This document shows positions 45,295 to 56,474 of a DNA stretch of 64,000 nucleotides, in pieces. Below the pieces are notes generated by a model that saw only the letters and a program-made list of their open reading frames with translations, was not told where the DNA came from and made no database searches. Within the stretch, counting starts at the first letter, position 1. Each line of letters begins with the position of its first letter. Origin of the DNA: Phanerodontia chrysosporium (taxonomy: Eukaryota; Basidiomycota; Agaricomycetes; Polyporales; Phanerochaetaceae). The position numbers and the translations under genes are program-made. The DNA lies in assembly GCA_001910725.1 (NCBI GenBank), contig MJGA01000024.1, positions 372,001-436,000 on the forward strand, read 5' to 3'.

Positions 45295-45891
45295 ATGACA
45301 CACCCTGCCGATAGCCTCCCAGACATGACCATCGACTGGTGGCCGTCTGTAAGCGAAGGTATCACCAGTGCCAATGCCAGAGAACATGCAGCTGTCCTTA
45401 CACGCATCCGACACACTCCCGTCCAATGGCGCGAAAAGTCAGAAGATGTCAAGTTCCGTCGCGGAACTGGTTTCCGCCGTCTCCGCATCGCTCACTGCCC
45501 AGAGCAGCAAGAGAATCACTTCGCATCTCTTTGCGACCCCGATGACGGATTGCTCAAGGTCGGCGACTTCATCTCCCTCTGGCACGGTTCGGGGGATACC
45601 TACAACGAGAACTACCGCTTGGGTGTTGGCCAGATCATCCAAGTCCACGCGCTGTGGCGTCGTCATGTCACCTTCACCGTTTTCGCCAATGTGCTCGAGA
45701 AGACCATCGGGTTCTACCTCACCATTCGGCGCTGCTACGTTACACTCCTTCCAGATCTCGCGGCCCGCTACCAGGAAGAACACCACATGTACTGGGAGTA
45801 CATCGAAAATCCATCTGGCCTTGGACCTCTGCCGCTCATACCACCACCTCCCCGTGTCCAACCTTCGGTAACGTTCGCCGACAGTCATTGA
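45295..45891 (+). CDS. Unknown 198-residue protein, single exon
   Basis: ATG 45295 to TGA 45891. The start follows a TATA-like box by about 100 nt; earlier in-frame codons have no ATG. I do not recognise the family. Residues about 85-165 look like a mostly beta, globular domain (GVGQIIQVHALWRRHVTFTV, then YLTIRRCYVTLL) and the C-terminus is Pro-rich. No signal peptide or membrane segment. The neighbours give no functional clue beyond being other lineage-specific genes. The length and amino-acid composition argue that it is real. Confidence 0.6.
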   Translation: MTHPADSLPDMTIDWWPSVSEGITSANAREHAAVLTRIRHTPVQWREKSEDVKFRRGTGFRRLRIAHCPEQQENHFASLCDPDDGLLKVGDFISLWHGSGDTYNENYRLGVGQIIQVHALWRRHVTFTVFANVLEKTIGFYLTIRRCYVTLLPDLAARYQEEHHMYWEYIENPSGLGPLPLIPPPPRVQPSVTFADSH

Positions 45892-46672
45892 GTTCCCCGT
45901 TCACCTCCTACCCCAAATTCAAAGTTGCAACGCTGCACCCTTCTTGGTCACTTCTTCCCATTCTTTTCAACTCCTAAAACCATCCGTTGCCCAACCACAT
46001 CCCCTCCCAAGTGACGGTTCCCTGTGCTCCCTGGTCAAAGTTGCATAAGGACGATGAACCATTCAACGAGCAGTCAGCGGGGAGGAGGGGAAGACGGACT
46101 TGGCTGAATATTTGCTCGGACGCATCGGACTTTACTTGACGCATCGGACTGTCGGACCTTTTAGCACCATTATTCCAGAAAGCTGTGGAAGCAGAAGATC
46201 GAACCCTCTCTGAGACTTCATATATACTTGTTCGCGTTTTGAAGGCATATCGTAAAACTAGAATACAATAATGTCTGCAAGCACGTATCCCAGCTCTGAG
46301 TGTCCATAGTCAGACCTGATAACCGAACTGTGTCCAGCTCCACGACGTAGCAGTTACTAAGCCAGTTCTACCATTACTGATACATCTCTGAACATGAATG
46401 AAATGGAACTCGGAATAGCCTCTCACACTCTTATACATTCAAGATCGATGTCGGTTCACCTTTTGTACATGTATACCTACGAGCAACACTGCTCGTCGAG
46501 TCTGCGCGGGCCCAGACTCAACCACTAGACCTGCACTGTATTTGATTCTTGCACACTATTTCTGTCCACTTGAGCCTCTGCGAGAGCATGCGAAACGGGT
46601 GATGTATTGAAAAAACAAAAAAAAACAAACAAAAAAACGATCATCGAAGGAAGGCGCGCGCCGCATCTCCGA
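45892..46672. other. Gene-free stretch
   Basis: Nothing convincing seen. It contains an A-rich tract near 46608-46637 just downstream of the next minus-strand gene, plausibly near its polyadenylation region. Confidence 0.4.
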
Positions 46673-47564
46673 CTACTCCTTTCTCTGCCGCTTTTTCGCC
46701 CGCCTTTCCTCGCTACCCGTGGTGTTTTCGTTGGACCCAGTCGCCAGTGAACCCATGGCCTTCTTTCCTTTCGCGGGGTTCGGGTTGACTGCTGGCCTGT
46801 GGGCGTCGAAGTTCTCGAACGCATCTGCGAGTCGGTCAAACTTCTCCCCGATCGCGGTTTGCACATCGCGGAATTGACTGATCTCGCCGGCGATCAACTT
46901 GCCGAGGGCTCTGATCGTGTCGGTCATGCGCTCGATGGCCACTTCGAGAACGATGACACCAGTCTCGAGGCCTGCTTCGGTGTTGAGGTCCATGCTCGCT
47001 TGCGGAGCCTCCAACTGTGGCTCGTCATCGGAGTCGATGACGGAACTTGTCTTCGGCGGCATGGCAGCTTTGCCCTTCGCGTCTGCCGGCTTCGCAATCC
47101 GCGGGCGCATTCCGCTCACGGCAACCCCGTTCACGGTGCAGAGACGCTTGTGGAGAGCGCACTCCGTGCAGGTCTTTGCACGACCAGACCGCCACGAGCA
47201 GTCGATGCCGTGCCTCCGGCAGGTGTCGCATGCCGTCGGCTTCGACGACTCCGCCTGCACGTCTGCCTTTGCTTTCGCTGCCTCCTCCGCCTTGGCCTTT
47301 GCCTCCTCCGCCTTGGCCTTTGCCTCCTCCGCCGCGATCTTCCGCGCAGCCAAGTCGCGCTTCCGCTCCTCGGCCAAGCGAAGCTCCTTCCGCTTCTGCT
47401 CCAGCTGTGCGCGGAGCTCTGCCAGCCTGCGCTGCTTCTCCGACAAATCGGCGGCCGAAGCCTCCAAGCCGCGGACAGCTGGTGGAAGTAGGTTATTAGT
47501 GACCCTATATTGCGCATTTCAGACATTTCCCACCTGTGGGCTTGAGTTCGTTTGAAGGCGACAT
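46673..47564 (-). CDS. Zn2Cys6 / coiled-coil family protein 1
   Basis: Exon 1 is 47564-47534 (10 codons plus one base), exon 2 is 47478-46673; a phase-1 intron of 55 nt separates them; 278 residues. Residues about 20-85 are a charged Glu/Lys/Ala coiled coil. A C-x2-C-x6-C-x9-C-x2-C-x6-C cluster at C94-C124 fits the fungal Zn2Cys6 binuclear zinc fold. A second helical segment (about 180-235) and a basic tail (KKRQRKE) that could be a nuclear localisation signal end the protein. Such clusters usually bind DNA in fungal regulators, though here the cluster is internal rather than N-terminal. One of six paralogs on this strand between 46.6 and 61.9 kb, with the shared promoter box at 47631-47644. 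Confidence 0.87.
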
Positions 47565-47612
47565 GGTGGGGGCGAAGGAGGATACAGGCGCAAGTAACTG
47601 AGCAGGGAAATG

Positions 47613-47644
47613 TTAAATATTCCGACACTTGTACCCCTGGCACC
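47613..47644 (-). promoter_or_regulatory. Shared family promoter (gene 1)
   Basis: In the sense direction: GGTGCCAGGGGTAC, nine bases, then AATATTTAA, about 50 nt upstream of the ATG. GGGTTCGGAT lies just upstream of the box. Confidence 0.75.
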
Positions 47645-49494
47645 TTATCCGAACCCCAGAAACCTCGAAAAAACTCCGCTGTTTTGGGGGAGTCACCAGT
47701 TCCTTGGGGTGGACATGTCATTGAATCACCTCACCTACAGTCCTGTCATGGGACATAAAGGGATGCAGTGTGGCTGCTGTTGACGTGCCTGCATCGTTTC
47801 GCAAACGTTCAATCCACTGTCATGTATTAAACGTGCTTTTTATCACACAAGCACATTTTCCAAGAGGTTACATAACAACTGAAGGGCGAAGGGCTTAGAG
47901 TGGCATACGAGAGCTCCGTAGATGCAATGTGCATATGTTGTGCAGCCAGCATGGTTACATGAGAGGTATACAACAGATGATGATTACTCATATTATTCAT
48001 GTTACTCATATTACTCATACATTACTCGTACATTTAACCAGGAATGATATGATACATTTGAAAGTAAGTACACCTGTTCTGACTGTTTCTTATTCCTGCT
48101 TCTTTGCCCCTCTCGCTTCCTTACATACTCTGCCCGCGACCCCTAATACTACTCCTCATGAACTCGTCATTGACCGATCCCAACCTGCTCTAGGCTTGGC
48201 ATGCCTGTGACTACCTACACCTCAACCTGACGGCTCACGCGTGTGCCGCGCTCTGACGCACGCGACAATCACGATGTTGTAGTCATAGTTATATTGTATC
48301 GCATTGCCCTGAGTTTTGCGTTGGTCCGGACCCTCACTAGGCCTCACTTCTGACCCCACGAAGCGCAGCAAAGTGAACTCTTGTCAAATATCAATGAAGG
48401 CATGTGAATGAAGCATTACGAGTCAGGGATAAACTCATGGCATGGGGCATTATATAAACTTGTTTCACGGTGTAGCTCCAGTATCGCACTCAAACTGCAG
48501 AAACACTATAGACCGTGTATATAACCAGTTTGTATCTGGTGAAATGCTACCCATCAAAAGGTAAGTACAAACCTTGGATATGTGACCAGAGGGCATCTGT
48601 GACTTCTATTCAGACTCAAAGTTGGCACATGCATTTCATATATTGAATGCAACGTCTTTAGGTGCATCTGCAGTAATGAGAGCAGGTCAACGTATATTAT
48701 ATAGGGGCTTTGTGCTCCTGTGCACCGCATACCCCTTCAACTAATTGTTCCTTCATCAGGAAGAGCTAGCGATCAACATTCTCGCGGAGTCAGGCGGAGG
48801 TCACTACTGGACACAGTGAAACAGAGACAGGATGGAGAACCGGAGTTCGGCAGTCAGATGGCAATTGGCTTCAGCCTTTCAGCTTTGACTGCGCCCTTGG
48901 AGGGCTGCATTGCCTGTACTTCGGAGTCAGAGATACGGAGAAGCGGCGGGGTTTAAGCCCATACAGAAATAGTGTGAAGTGACAAAGCAAAGTCAAGAAG
49001 GTATAAGGGGGACCTAAGGGATATTCGAACTGAAGCTACAAGTGATAGCACGGGAGGTTATGTATTAACGAGTCCAAAGTTTGTGGAGATGGGCGGAGAT
49101 GTACAGCATGTCATGCTATTAATCTGGGAATGCTCAGGAACAGAGGGGGTAAAGGCTTGTGAAATGATAAAGGCATGCGATGAACCAAGTCCTTAGCAAC
49201 CGACGGAGTTCGTAACTCCGAATGTCCAGGATAACTGGAAAGTCGACAACTTCCTACAAACTCCGGATGCACCCCAGGAGCGGAGATGAGCTCGGAGTTT
49301 GGCACCATGACAACACTGTCCGGCTCTATCATGTGGAGAGACGCAAGCCATCAGTTGGGTTCAATTGCCCATTGTTCACACTGCCTATCAATCATCTGGC
49401 ACTTGAGGCTTCATTCCAAAATACCAGGGTGCGCAGCAAACGTGTAGCATTGATGATTTGAATACAAAAAAACAAAAGGCGGAGAGCGGGCAGC
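47645..49494. other. 1.85-kb stretch without a convincing gene
   Basis: A TATA-like tatataaact at 48453 is followed by an ATG at 48543, a gtaagt donor and an attcag acceptor, which could make a 35-residue peptide; support is too weak to call. Short ATTACTCAT repeats lie near 47985-48025. Confidence 0.4.
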
Positions 49495-50312
49495 CTACGT
49501 CTCGGTCCTCGCCTTCTTCCTCGCCGGACCTGCGACCTCGTCTTCCTCCCACTCCGCCAACTCCTGCTTGAACTGCTCGACCGCCTCGTCGTGCTCCTTT
49601 TGATCGCGAGGCCACTCCGAGTTTTCCACGTGGAGGGGCTGGATCTCGCGCGCGACCTTCGCAAGTGGAATTTCGTTGACTTCATGATCGGTCTCCGAGT
49701 CCTCGGACTCGTAGGCCGAGTCTTCCAGGCCCTCGAACAAGGCGTCGGCGTTCTTGCCCATCTTGTGGGCGAAGACCTTGGTGATGTTCGTAGCGCTCTG
49801 CACCTGGTCTATGAAGTCGTTCCCGATGGAGGTGATGGTGCGAGTGAGGCGGTCGATTGCCTCGACGAACTCCTGGGAGGGTGTGTCCGCAGCGGAGACT
49901 GAGCCGCATTCCTGCTCAGAGCGCGGAGGTTGGGGGGCGGGGCTGGCGGAAGCCTGAGTGGCTGGCTCGATCTCGAGGTCGTACTCCGACGGCGGAGCAG
50001 TGTGCATCGACATATCGCCTGCTGCACTCGCGCTCTCAGACTGAGCAGCGAGCAGGGGATCCACCGACCTCTCCGCAAGGAAACTTTGCTGCTGCTCCGC
50101 CCCTTTCAGCTGCAACTCGGCCTCTTCGCGCCTCAGCTCCTCCTCCAGCTCTTGCAACTCCCTCTGTTTCCTCATCAAGTCCTCGACTTCTTGGCGGGCG
50201 GCAGCGTAGTTCGCCTCCGCTCGCACGGCTTCTGTTGTATGTTAACTCCAGACTGTAGGACATGGAAACTCGTCCACTCACCCTGCTCGAGGGCGAGTTG
50301 TTCTTCGGTCAT
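49495..50312 (-). CDS. Coiled-coil family protein 2 (no zinc cluster)
   Basis: Exons 50312-50282 and 50231-49495; phase-1 intron of 50 nt; 255 residues. Residues about 10-60 form a strong Glu/Leu/Arg coiled coil; a Ser/Pro/Glu-rich linker follows; a second amphipathic region (about 130-190, beginning EAIDRLTRTI) matches the same region in the paralogs; the tail ends ARKKARTET, a likely nuclear localisation signal. The Zn2Cys6 cluster of three paralogs is absent. Same short first exon and shared promoter box (50382-50396). Confidence 0.82.
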
Positions 50313-50365
50313 GGTGGTCGTAGAGAAGAAAGAGGGGATGCCAGACCAGCGCGAATCTGTTGAAC

Positions 50366-50396
50366 TAAATATTATCCAGGTAGCACCCCTGGCACC
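50366..50396 (-). promoter_or_regulatory. Shared family promoter (gene 2)
   Basis: GGTGCCAGGGGTGC, a short spacer, then ATAATATTTA, about 54 nt upstream of the ATG. GGGGTTCTGAT lies further upstream. Confidence 0.72.
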
Positions 50397-50727
50397 CCTC
50401 TGCGGTATCAGAACCCCGGAAGATCACTTGGGGAAAAAACATGCATTGAGGGCAACTTAAATATTAAGCGAGCATTTTCATCAAGCGTGTTCACCGCATG
50501 ACCTATCACGATCACCAGCCATGCCTGAGCAGCCACAAGGCTGAATCGCTGTTTTGTCCTTCAAATGTTTTCAGTGTACACTCCGCAACTCCACTGCGAC
50601 GTGCACCTCACATGTTAAGGCGAACTTAATCTGACGGCGAGTACTCAGGCAGGTCTGCAACGAAGCGAGGATTGTATAGCATGGACTAATTTTACAAAAC
50701 AAAAAAAAACAACAAACGGCGGACCGC

Positions 50728-51432
50728 CTAGTCCTCCTGCCTAGCCCTCTTCCTCGACCCTTCGCCCAGGGAGTCGTCGGACTCGTGCAGCCGTTTGCGG
50801 GCCAGGTCGGCGCTCCAGTCTGGGTCGACCAAAGCGGTGTAGACGGCCTCCGCATGTCCGTCGATGTTTGCCAACATCTGCGTCATGGTGAGGTTGTATT
50901 CCTTCACCGCAGTGATCGCCTTCTTGCTGATCGCCTCGATGGCCTCCGTGAGCCGCTCGATGGACTTCGCCGCGTCGCTGAGCGCGGCCTCCTCAGGCGG
51001 CTGCTTGACCTCCGCTGCGTTCGTCGTCTCTGAGATTGGGCCGGCGGAGATGTGCTCCGCCGTCGCCGAGGGCGCCAACGATGGAGCCTTCACCTCTCTC
51101 GGGGCCTGTGCGGCCTGTGAGGCCGTGCGCACTGATGGCGCCGCTGAGGCGGTCGGGGCATCTTGACCCTTCGCCTCCTGGTTAGCGGCTGGCCGTGCCG
51201 GCTGCACCTTCGCTGCTCCCGACAACTCCGCACTCTTCCGCTGTCCGGGGACACTCGCCCGCCCGCCCTTCTCCCTCTGCTTCGGCGTTGCCTTCACCGG
51301 CACAGATGCCCCTCGCCCGAGGGTCTCATCCGCGCGACGTGCTGGGGGAACGTCGATCAGCACGACGAGCTCATTGAACGAGGTGTGGCAAAACGTACCC
51401 TGGGAAGTGGTGTTCTTGCTGCTGGTCGACAT
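50728..51432 (-). CDS. Coiled-coil family protein 3 (no zinc cluster)
   Basis: Exons 51432-51399 and 51341-50728; phase-1 intron of 57 nt (gtacgt...cccccag) that lacks stops and could be misread as coding; 215 residues. The N-terminal half is basic, Pro/Ala-rich and probably unstructured. The conserved helical region starts at KSIERLTEAIEAISKKA (about residues 136-185), and the protein ends SRKRARQED. No zinc cluster or N-terminal coiled coil, so it is the most reduced member. Confidence 0.8.
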   Translation of the reverse strand: MSTSSKNTTSQGTFCHTSFNELVVLIDVPPARRADETLGRGASVPVKATPKQREKGGRASVPGQRKSAELSGAAKVQPARPAANQEAKGQDAPTASAAPSVRTASQAAQAPREVKAPSLAPSATAEHISAGPISETTNAAEVKQPPEEAALSDAAKSIERLTEAIEAISKKAITAVKEYNLTMTQMLANIDGHAEAVYTALVDPDWSADLARKRLHESDDSLGEGSRKRARQED

Positions 51433-51471
51433 GGCGGTTCTGTCCAGCCCTCCAACCGGCCAAGCTTGGTC

Positions 51472-51502
51472 TAAATATTCCACGGAGTGTACCCCTGACA
51501 CC
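51472..51502 (-). promoter_or_regulatory. Shared family promoter (gene 3)
   Basis: GGTGTCAGGGGTAC (one change from consensus), nine bases, then AATATTTA, 40 nt upstream of the ATG. Confidence 0.72.
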
Positions 51503-51872
51503 CCCATACTGCCCCTCGGAAACCCAAAATTTTACATTCTGTTGGGGACACGTAGAATGCTTTGGGGCATGTGCCTGGGCCTTGACTTGCCCTGTTGTTT
51601 TCTGCCGAGCCCAAAACGCGTACAATCCTGCGTGGCATATGTAAGCAAAGAGCACAGATTTCGGGGCTAATGTCCGTGGTACTCCGCTGTATTCTGCCAG
51701 TCATTGTACCTCTCTACGTTTCTACAGTCTCCTCGCATCACACAATTGCCTCACTCTGCAACATGATGAGGATGTATATACCAAGAACACGACGTGCCAG
51801 CTTGCTGATTTACAAACCAAGAAATATTATTAGCTGCTAAGATTTACTGAACCAATGTCCGTCGAAGTCCGC

Positions 51873-52853
51873 TCAATCTTGCTCCATGTCTCCGTGTTCC
51901 TCCTCGCTCGGCGTCGCGCCATGCAACCTGCTCGCCTGAACAAGTGCCTCTGCGACTCGGTTCAAGCTTGCAATCATGAGGAGCTGTTGCTGCTCGATGC
52001 GGCCGAGGTGCGTCGACAACTCCCTGCCGAGGACGCGAACGGCCTCGACGATGCGGTCCGATTCCAGGCCCGCGTCGGACTTCGCTTTCCGGGAGGTCTT
52101 CGGCAACTTTGACTCCGTGTACCCCACTGCGCCGCGTGTGCACCTCACATGAGCTGCTGCGCATGCCTTGCACGTCTTCTTCCGCCCGGTGCCTTGTCGC
52201 TCGCACTCGATGTCTTCGTCCACACAGCGGTCGCATGGGGCGCTCTTCTCCAGCTCCGCATCTAACCGCGCCAATCTCTCGTCCGCTGCCAGCCTCGCGG
52301 CCTCCTCTGCCTCCACCTGCGCACGCCTCTTTGCCGCTGCCGCCTCCTTCTCCTGCTCCTTGGTCCTGCCCTTGCCAATGCCAGCACCCCACGTGGCCAT
52401 CGCGTTATCATACCGCTGCCCTCCGAAAGGCTGCAGCGGCGGAGGTGCCGGCCGGGTGGGCTGCGGCGGCGGCGGCGGAGGTGCCAGCCGGGTGGGCTGC
52501 GGCGGCGGAGGTGCCGGCCGGGTGGGCTGAGTCTCCGCCTCCTCCCGTTCTTTGCGCTTTCGCGCCCTCTCGGCCGCTTGAGCGCGGTTCCGCTCCAGCT
52601 GCGCACGCTCCATCTCTTCCGCGCGCTGCTTTGCTTGGTGCTCCTCAGCCAGCCTCCTCGCCCGCGCCTCTGCCTGCTTTCTCCGGACCTCATCTAAGTG
52701 ACGCCTCGCCGCCTCCTCGTTCGCCTTGGCCGCGGCGATGCTTGCGGAGAGGTCTAGTTGCGCAATGGAATCAGCAAGGAGATGATTACAAAACTCCGTT
52801 AATGATATGTACTGACCGTCGTTTGCTTTCTGAGTTGGTCCGGGGGGAGACAT
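51873..52853 (-). CDS. Zn2Cys6 / coiled-coil family protein 4
   Basis: Exons 52853-52817 and 52753-51873; phase-1 intron of 63 nt; 305 residues. A long Arg/Glu/Ala coiled coil (about 15-85) leads into Pro-rich repeats (about 90-122), a second short charged helix, then a C-x2-C-x6-C-x10-C-x2-C-x6-C cluster at C186-C217, the Zn2Cys6 pattern. The conserved helical region follows (about 240-285). Unlike most paralogs it lacks a basic C-terminal tail and ends acidic. The ATG used lies after the promoter box; an upstream frame through it is not translated sequence. Confidence 0.86.
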   Translation of the reverse strand: MSPPGPTQKANDGQYISLTEFCNHLLADSIAQLDLSASIAAAKANEEAARRHLDEVRRKQAEARARRLAEEHQAKQRAEEMERAQLERNRAQAAERARKRKEREEAETQPTRPAPPPPQPTRLAPPPPPPQPTRPAPPPLQPFGGQRYDNAMATWGAGIGKGRTKEQEKEAAAAKRRAQVEAEEAARLAADERLARLDAELEKSAPCDRCVDEDIECERQGTGRKKTCKACAAAHVRCTRGAVGYTESKLPKTSRKAKSDAGLESDRIVEAVRVLGRELSTHLGRIEQQQLLMIASLNRVAEALVQASRLHGATPSEEEHGDMEQD

Positions 52854-52888
52854 GGTGCAGTGCCCTGGTGACCCGATCTCCAGCACAG

Positions 52889-52920
52889 TTAAATATATTG
52901 GGTAACACACCCCTGGCACC
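52889..52920 (-). promoter_or_regulatory. Shared family promoter (gene 4)
   Basis: GGTGCCAGGGGTGT, seven bases, then AATATATTTAA, 36 nt upstream of the ATG. Confidence 0.72.
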
Positions 52921-53141
52921 GCGCGCGACCCCAAAAAAAAGGAAAAAATTGGGGCATTGCTCTTCCGTTGGGGCAGAGATCCCATCGAGAAATGTAGTGA
53001 TACGCGGGGACTGACGCACGGTCTGGGCCAGGTGCAGTGGAGGTTTGATCTCCTATCAAATATCGTACAGTGGGTTAGTGTACGGCGGACAATGCACCGA
53101 ATATCTGTCGTGCCAATTCTAACATCTGCCGTTCACACCGG

Positions 53142-53292
53142 GGTGGTCGCCATGGGCGACCACTCAGCGCAGGAGCCAATCTCTCAGGCAGAGCTCGCTC
53201 TCTTCTGCATGGTCGCCCGTGGCGACCGCTGCACAAGAGGTACATAACTTCTCTCGTGCCCCGCCCGCAGTGTGGTCGCCCCTGGCGACCAC
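53142..53292. repeat. Three GTGGTCGCC palindromes in a spacer
   Basis: Copies at 53142-53163, 53210-53228 and 53272-53292, with the central bases varying (CATGGG, CCGTGG, CCCTGG). They lie between the promoter of family gene 4 and the 3' end of the next gene. Confidence 0.85.
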
Positions 53293-53411
53293 TCCGCGGA
53301 CAGCACCAAGCATCCACAGTGATAGAGATGTAAGGTCTATTTTGCCTCGTGCGGAAAGTGAACTCCACCAGTGAGTCTTAGATCGTTCATGGCAGTTTTC
53401 CGCTAATTCCG

Positions 53412-56119
53412 TCACTCGCATAGCGTGAACTCCAATAGCGATCTTCCACTCCTCTCGTTCACCGCAATCTTCACCGCCGTGCCCCCATAACCAGCTGGTA
53501 GGCGGACGTACTGTCCTCGTTCACTTTGACCGGTACTCCATATGCGATCGCTTGCTCCCATTGGAAGCCATACAAGTTTCCTGTATTCCGCCCGTAACTT
53601 GACACGGATTGACTCCTGGTCTTGCATTCGTAGTCTCGGGAGCAAGGTAATCCATTTGATCCAGTAGTGGCACTTGGGCCAATGCTGCACTTTGTCCGGA
53701 CGTAGCCTCTCTTGCTGAGAATTGGGAAAGAACCGATCGAATGAGTCGTCCCAGGTCTGACACCGTGCTTTCTTGATGATCACATATTTGAACGGCAAGG
53801 CGAGGCTCTTGTAGAGCTCTTCTGTGACTGACTGCTGCGCTTCGGCACCGAGTGTGCAGTATGGACCGTCGTTTTTATGCGTCGGTGCCACAGCAATGAG
53901 GTCCCTTAAGAACAACTGCCAAATGATATTCACCTGCGTGTCCACCACTCCGTGTCCTGCCTCCGCGGCCTGCTCGACTTCCTGGATGTTTTGTTGGACG
54001 TCCTCGAAACCCGGAATTCGGAGGATGTGGACGCCGGAGCCGTCAAGTCCGAAAGGTATGTCGCGGACTGGTGAGTGGCGTATGTCTTTGACTCGCATCT
54101 TCCGCCTCGTTTGTCGTGGGACATGATTGTCACGTCGGTCGCGCTTGACATGCGCTTTCGCAAAATCGTGTTCGATCTCGGAAACCGTTGCCCTGTGGAA
54201 AATCAACGCGTAGGTTTCCTCCGCGAGGCTTACCGTGGGGGGTAAACAAAACACGTTTCGCCGGAGTTCAACAGCACAGACAAAGTAGAGTCCTCTTGTC
54301 TGAATAGCTGGTTCGGCTGCTTCATCGGCTAGTTCACCCTGCTCTTCGTCTTCTTCGTCCTCTTCTCTGTGTTCCACGTTCGAGTCCCGAAATGCAGCTG
54401 CTGGAACAATCTCCAAGTCCCATCTCTGTTCTCCTGGCCGGAAGATGAGGGAATTCTTCATCCAAACGGCAACGGCGGCCATGCTAAGCACAGGTCGAAC
54501 CGTGCAGAGTTCAGGCGTAGCTGCCTGGAGTGCTTGAAATATGTATAGCAAAGCTGCAAGTCTCCAGTATTTGAAAAGCCTGCGGTTTACATGATAAAAG
54601 GTGTCAACCTTAACTAAAGCAGTCCCAGTGGAATATGGGCTTACCACCAGTCATTGGCATCGAATGCCACAATAGCGTTGTTGATTAAATCGCGGTCAAT
54701 GTCACGTAGCTTCTCCGCTATGTCGCCTCCAGGTTCGATCCGCGTGCGGACTTCAAAGCGAGCTGCCCCTTCGTGCACAGGTGGAAATCCAGTAGGCTCC
54801 TCTCCAAATCCTGCGCAACTCCTGTACAGCTGCCCTAATGAGCTGACGTCCTTTATCAAGTTTCGAAGGCGGTTCGGTAACAGATCCTCTGCACGATGCC
54901 TGGAAAAGTGTCCGCGGTGAAGCTGGTAGGTGGCGGACTTGTCTGTGGTGTAAACGTTGACGTATTGTACCTGATCTCGCCGCCCGGGGGATGCGGTTTC
55001 TGCTCGGAACCCTGCCAGGTCGTAGAGCAAGGATGACACATCGCTGTGATAGTGGGTACTGCTCAGCAGCTTATTGATTGCTGCAGGCTCCGCATTGGGC
55101 ATCGCGTACTGCAGGAGCTCCGCATGGCTGCTGGTCTTCCACTGTAAGACCAGTCCAGGCGCTTGGATCTCGAGTGCGACATCAATGTACCATTGATGTT
55201 GACTTTCGTGATCAAACATTTTGTCGACGTGAATCGTGTCGAACGCAGAGTCGAGGGCATGGTTGCAGGCGTCGGGATCGTTAGGATCGTGTTGAGTCGC
55301 ACCCTTGATTCCTCGCCATTCGTGATAGAAGAAACTGTCCTGGAATCCGTCGACAAGCTCGAGGCGATTGCGAAGTGCTTCCGAAAAGTCCGCCAGAACA
55401 TGGGGTGGAAGGTCCAGCGAGCCAAAATGAAACCGTTGTGTTTGCGTATCGCGCATTTGAAGCATCGCAGTTTCGTAGTTCACAGGCCAATGGGATATAG
55501 ATGCGGGAAGTGTGTCTTCGACCGCTGGACGCAGGCATTTGTTGTAGAACATCTCCATCTCCGCCTTTGTTAGCCCCGCCGATTGTCCTTCTCCGAATTT
55601 TCGGGGAAACATAAGCAGCGTTTTGTGTCGAAGGCCACTCTTCGCCAGGCAGATGTTAGGAATCTTGTGGAGCTCAATTGAACGGGAATGTTCCCAGTGC
55701 TATTGGAGTCAAGGACAATGTAGATCAGAAACGCTTCGACGAACAAAAATCCATCAACTTACAGGCAAGTGCACTCTGCGGGTGAGGTGGACTGAACGCT
55801 TGAGGCTGTCGTTGAAGTTGGCAACAGGATAAACAGCAAGATGTGTTCGGAAAGGTAGATTGGTCGTTAAACCGATAATGGAATCAAAGTCTCGAGTGAA
55901 TGCGATGTCATCGACGTCCTCGAGTGGTACGCAGTCCTTGAACACATCGATGTTAATACGCGCCTCTTGCGCTTCAGTTTTGACACGCCCTGCAAGCATG
56001 AGCTGCACGAAGCGGTGGACGCTAGGTCTTTGTTGCGTGATCAACAGCTCGCCTTGTTGCGTCAGCTCTTGAATTGACCAGCGCAGGGTAGGTAGTGGCT
56101 CGTGCGGGTATTGGGCCAT
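53412..56119 (-). CDS. Large unknown protein, paralog pair member 1
   Basis: Exons 56119-55763, 55672-54645 and 54579-53412; phases 0 and 2; 850 residues. Start chosen at MAQYPHEP because a TATA box (56151-56160) lies about 32 nt upstream, which excludes longer forms. I do not recognise the family. The N-terminal exon ends with a conserved RFVQLMLAGR-type segment; the middle exon is rich in aromatic residues (FFYHEWRGIK, WYIDVALEI) and looks globular; an acidic insert (EEDEEDEEQ) lies in the last exon, which ends with another globular part. No helicase, nuclease or transposase signature is evident. Paralogous over its whole length and intron plan to the gene at 56475-59220. Confidence 0.85.
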
Positions 56120-56150
56120 CGCTGCTGCACTTGCAAGTTGTCGCCGTCGA

Positions 56151-56160
56151 CATATATACT
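56151..56160 (-). promoter_or_regulatory. TATA box of paralog 1
   Basis: Sense strand agtatatatg, 32-41 nt upstream of the chosen ATG at 56119. Confidence 0.55.
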
Positions 56161-56474
56161 CATGGATCAGTTCACATCGATCGTCGAGCACACCTCAAAC
56201 AACGGACTCAGAGAGTCGTGATGTGATGAGATCGAGGCTGTGATCTCGCATATAACCTCCAATAGTGAGCATGCCCTGGATCCGAGGTCTCGCCATGGGA
56301 TCGCCCATGACGACCCGCGCCGGCGCATGGTGGGTAAGCAATGCTCCAGTGCCTCTTACCCCTTCCCCCCACCACTCGTGTCGGCCGCCATTAGCGACCA
56401 CATGCCACTTACTCAGCACTTAGATAAGAATTGTTCTTGGCCAAATTCCCCTATGTACACAGTCACTTTGTCCT

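Noticed and set aside
48453..48690. Small two-exon gene after a TATA box
   Set aside because: Only 35 residues, no paralog and no conserved feature; splice signals alone are not enough.
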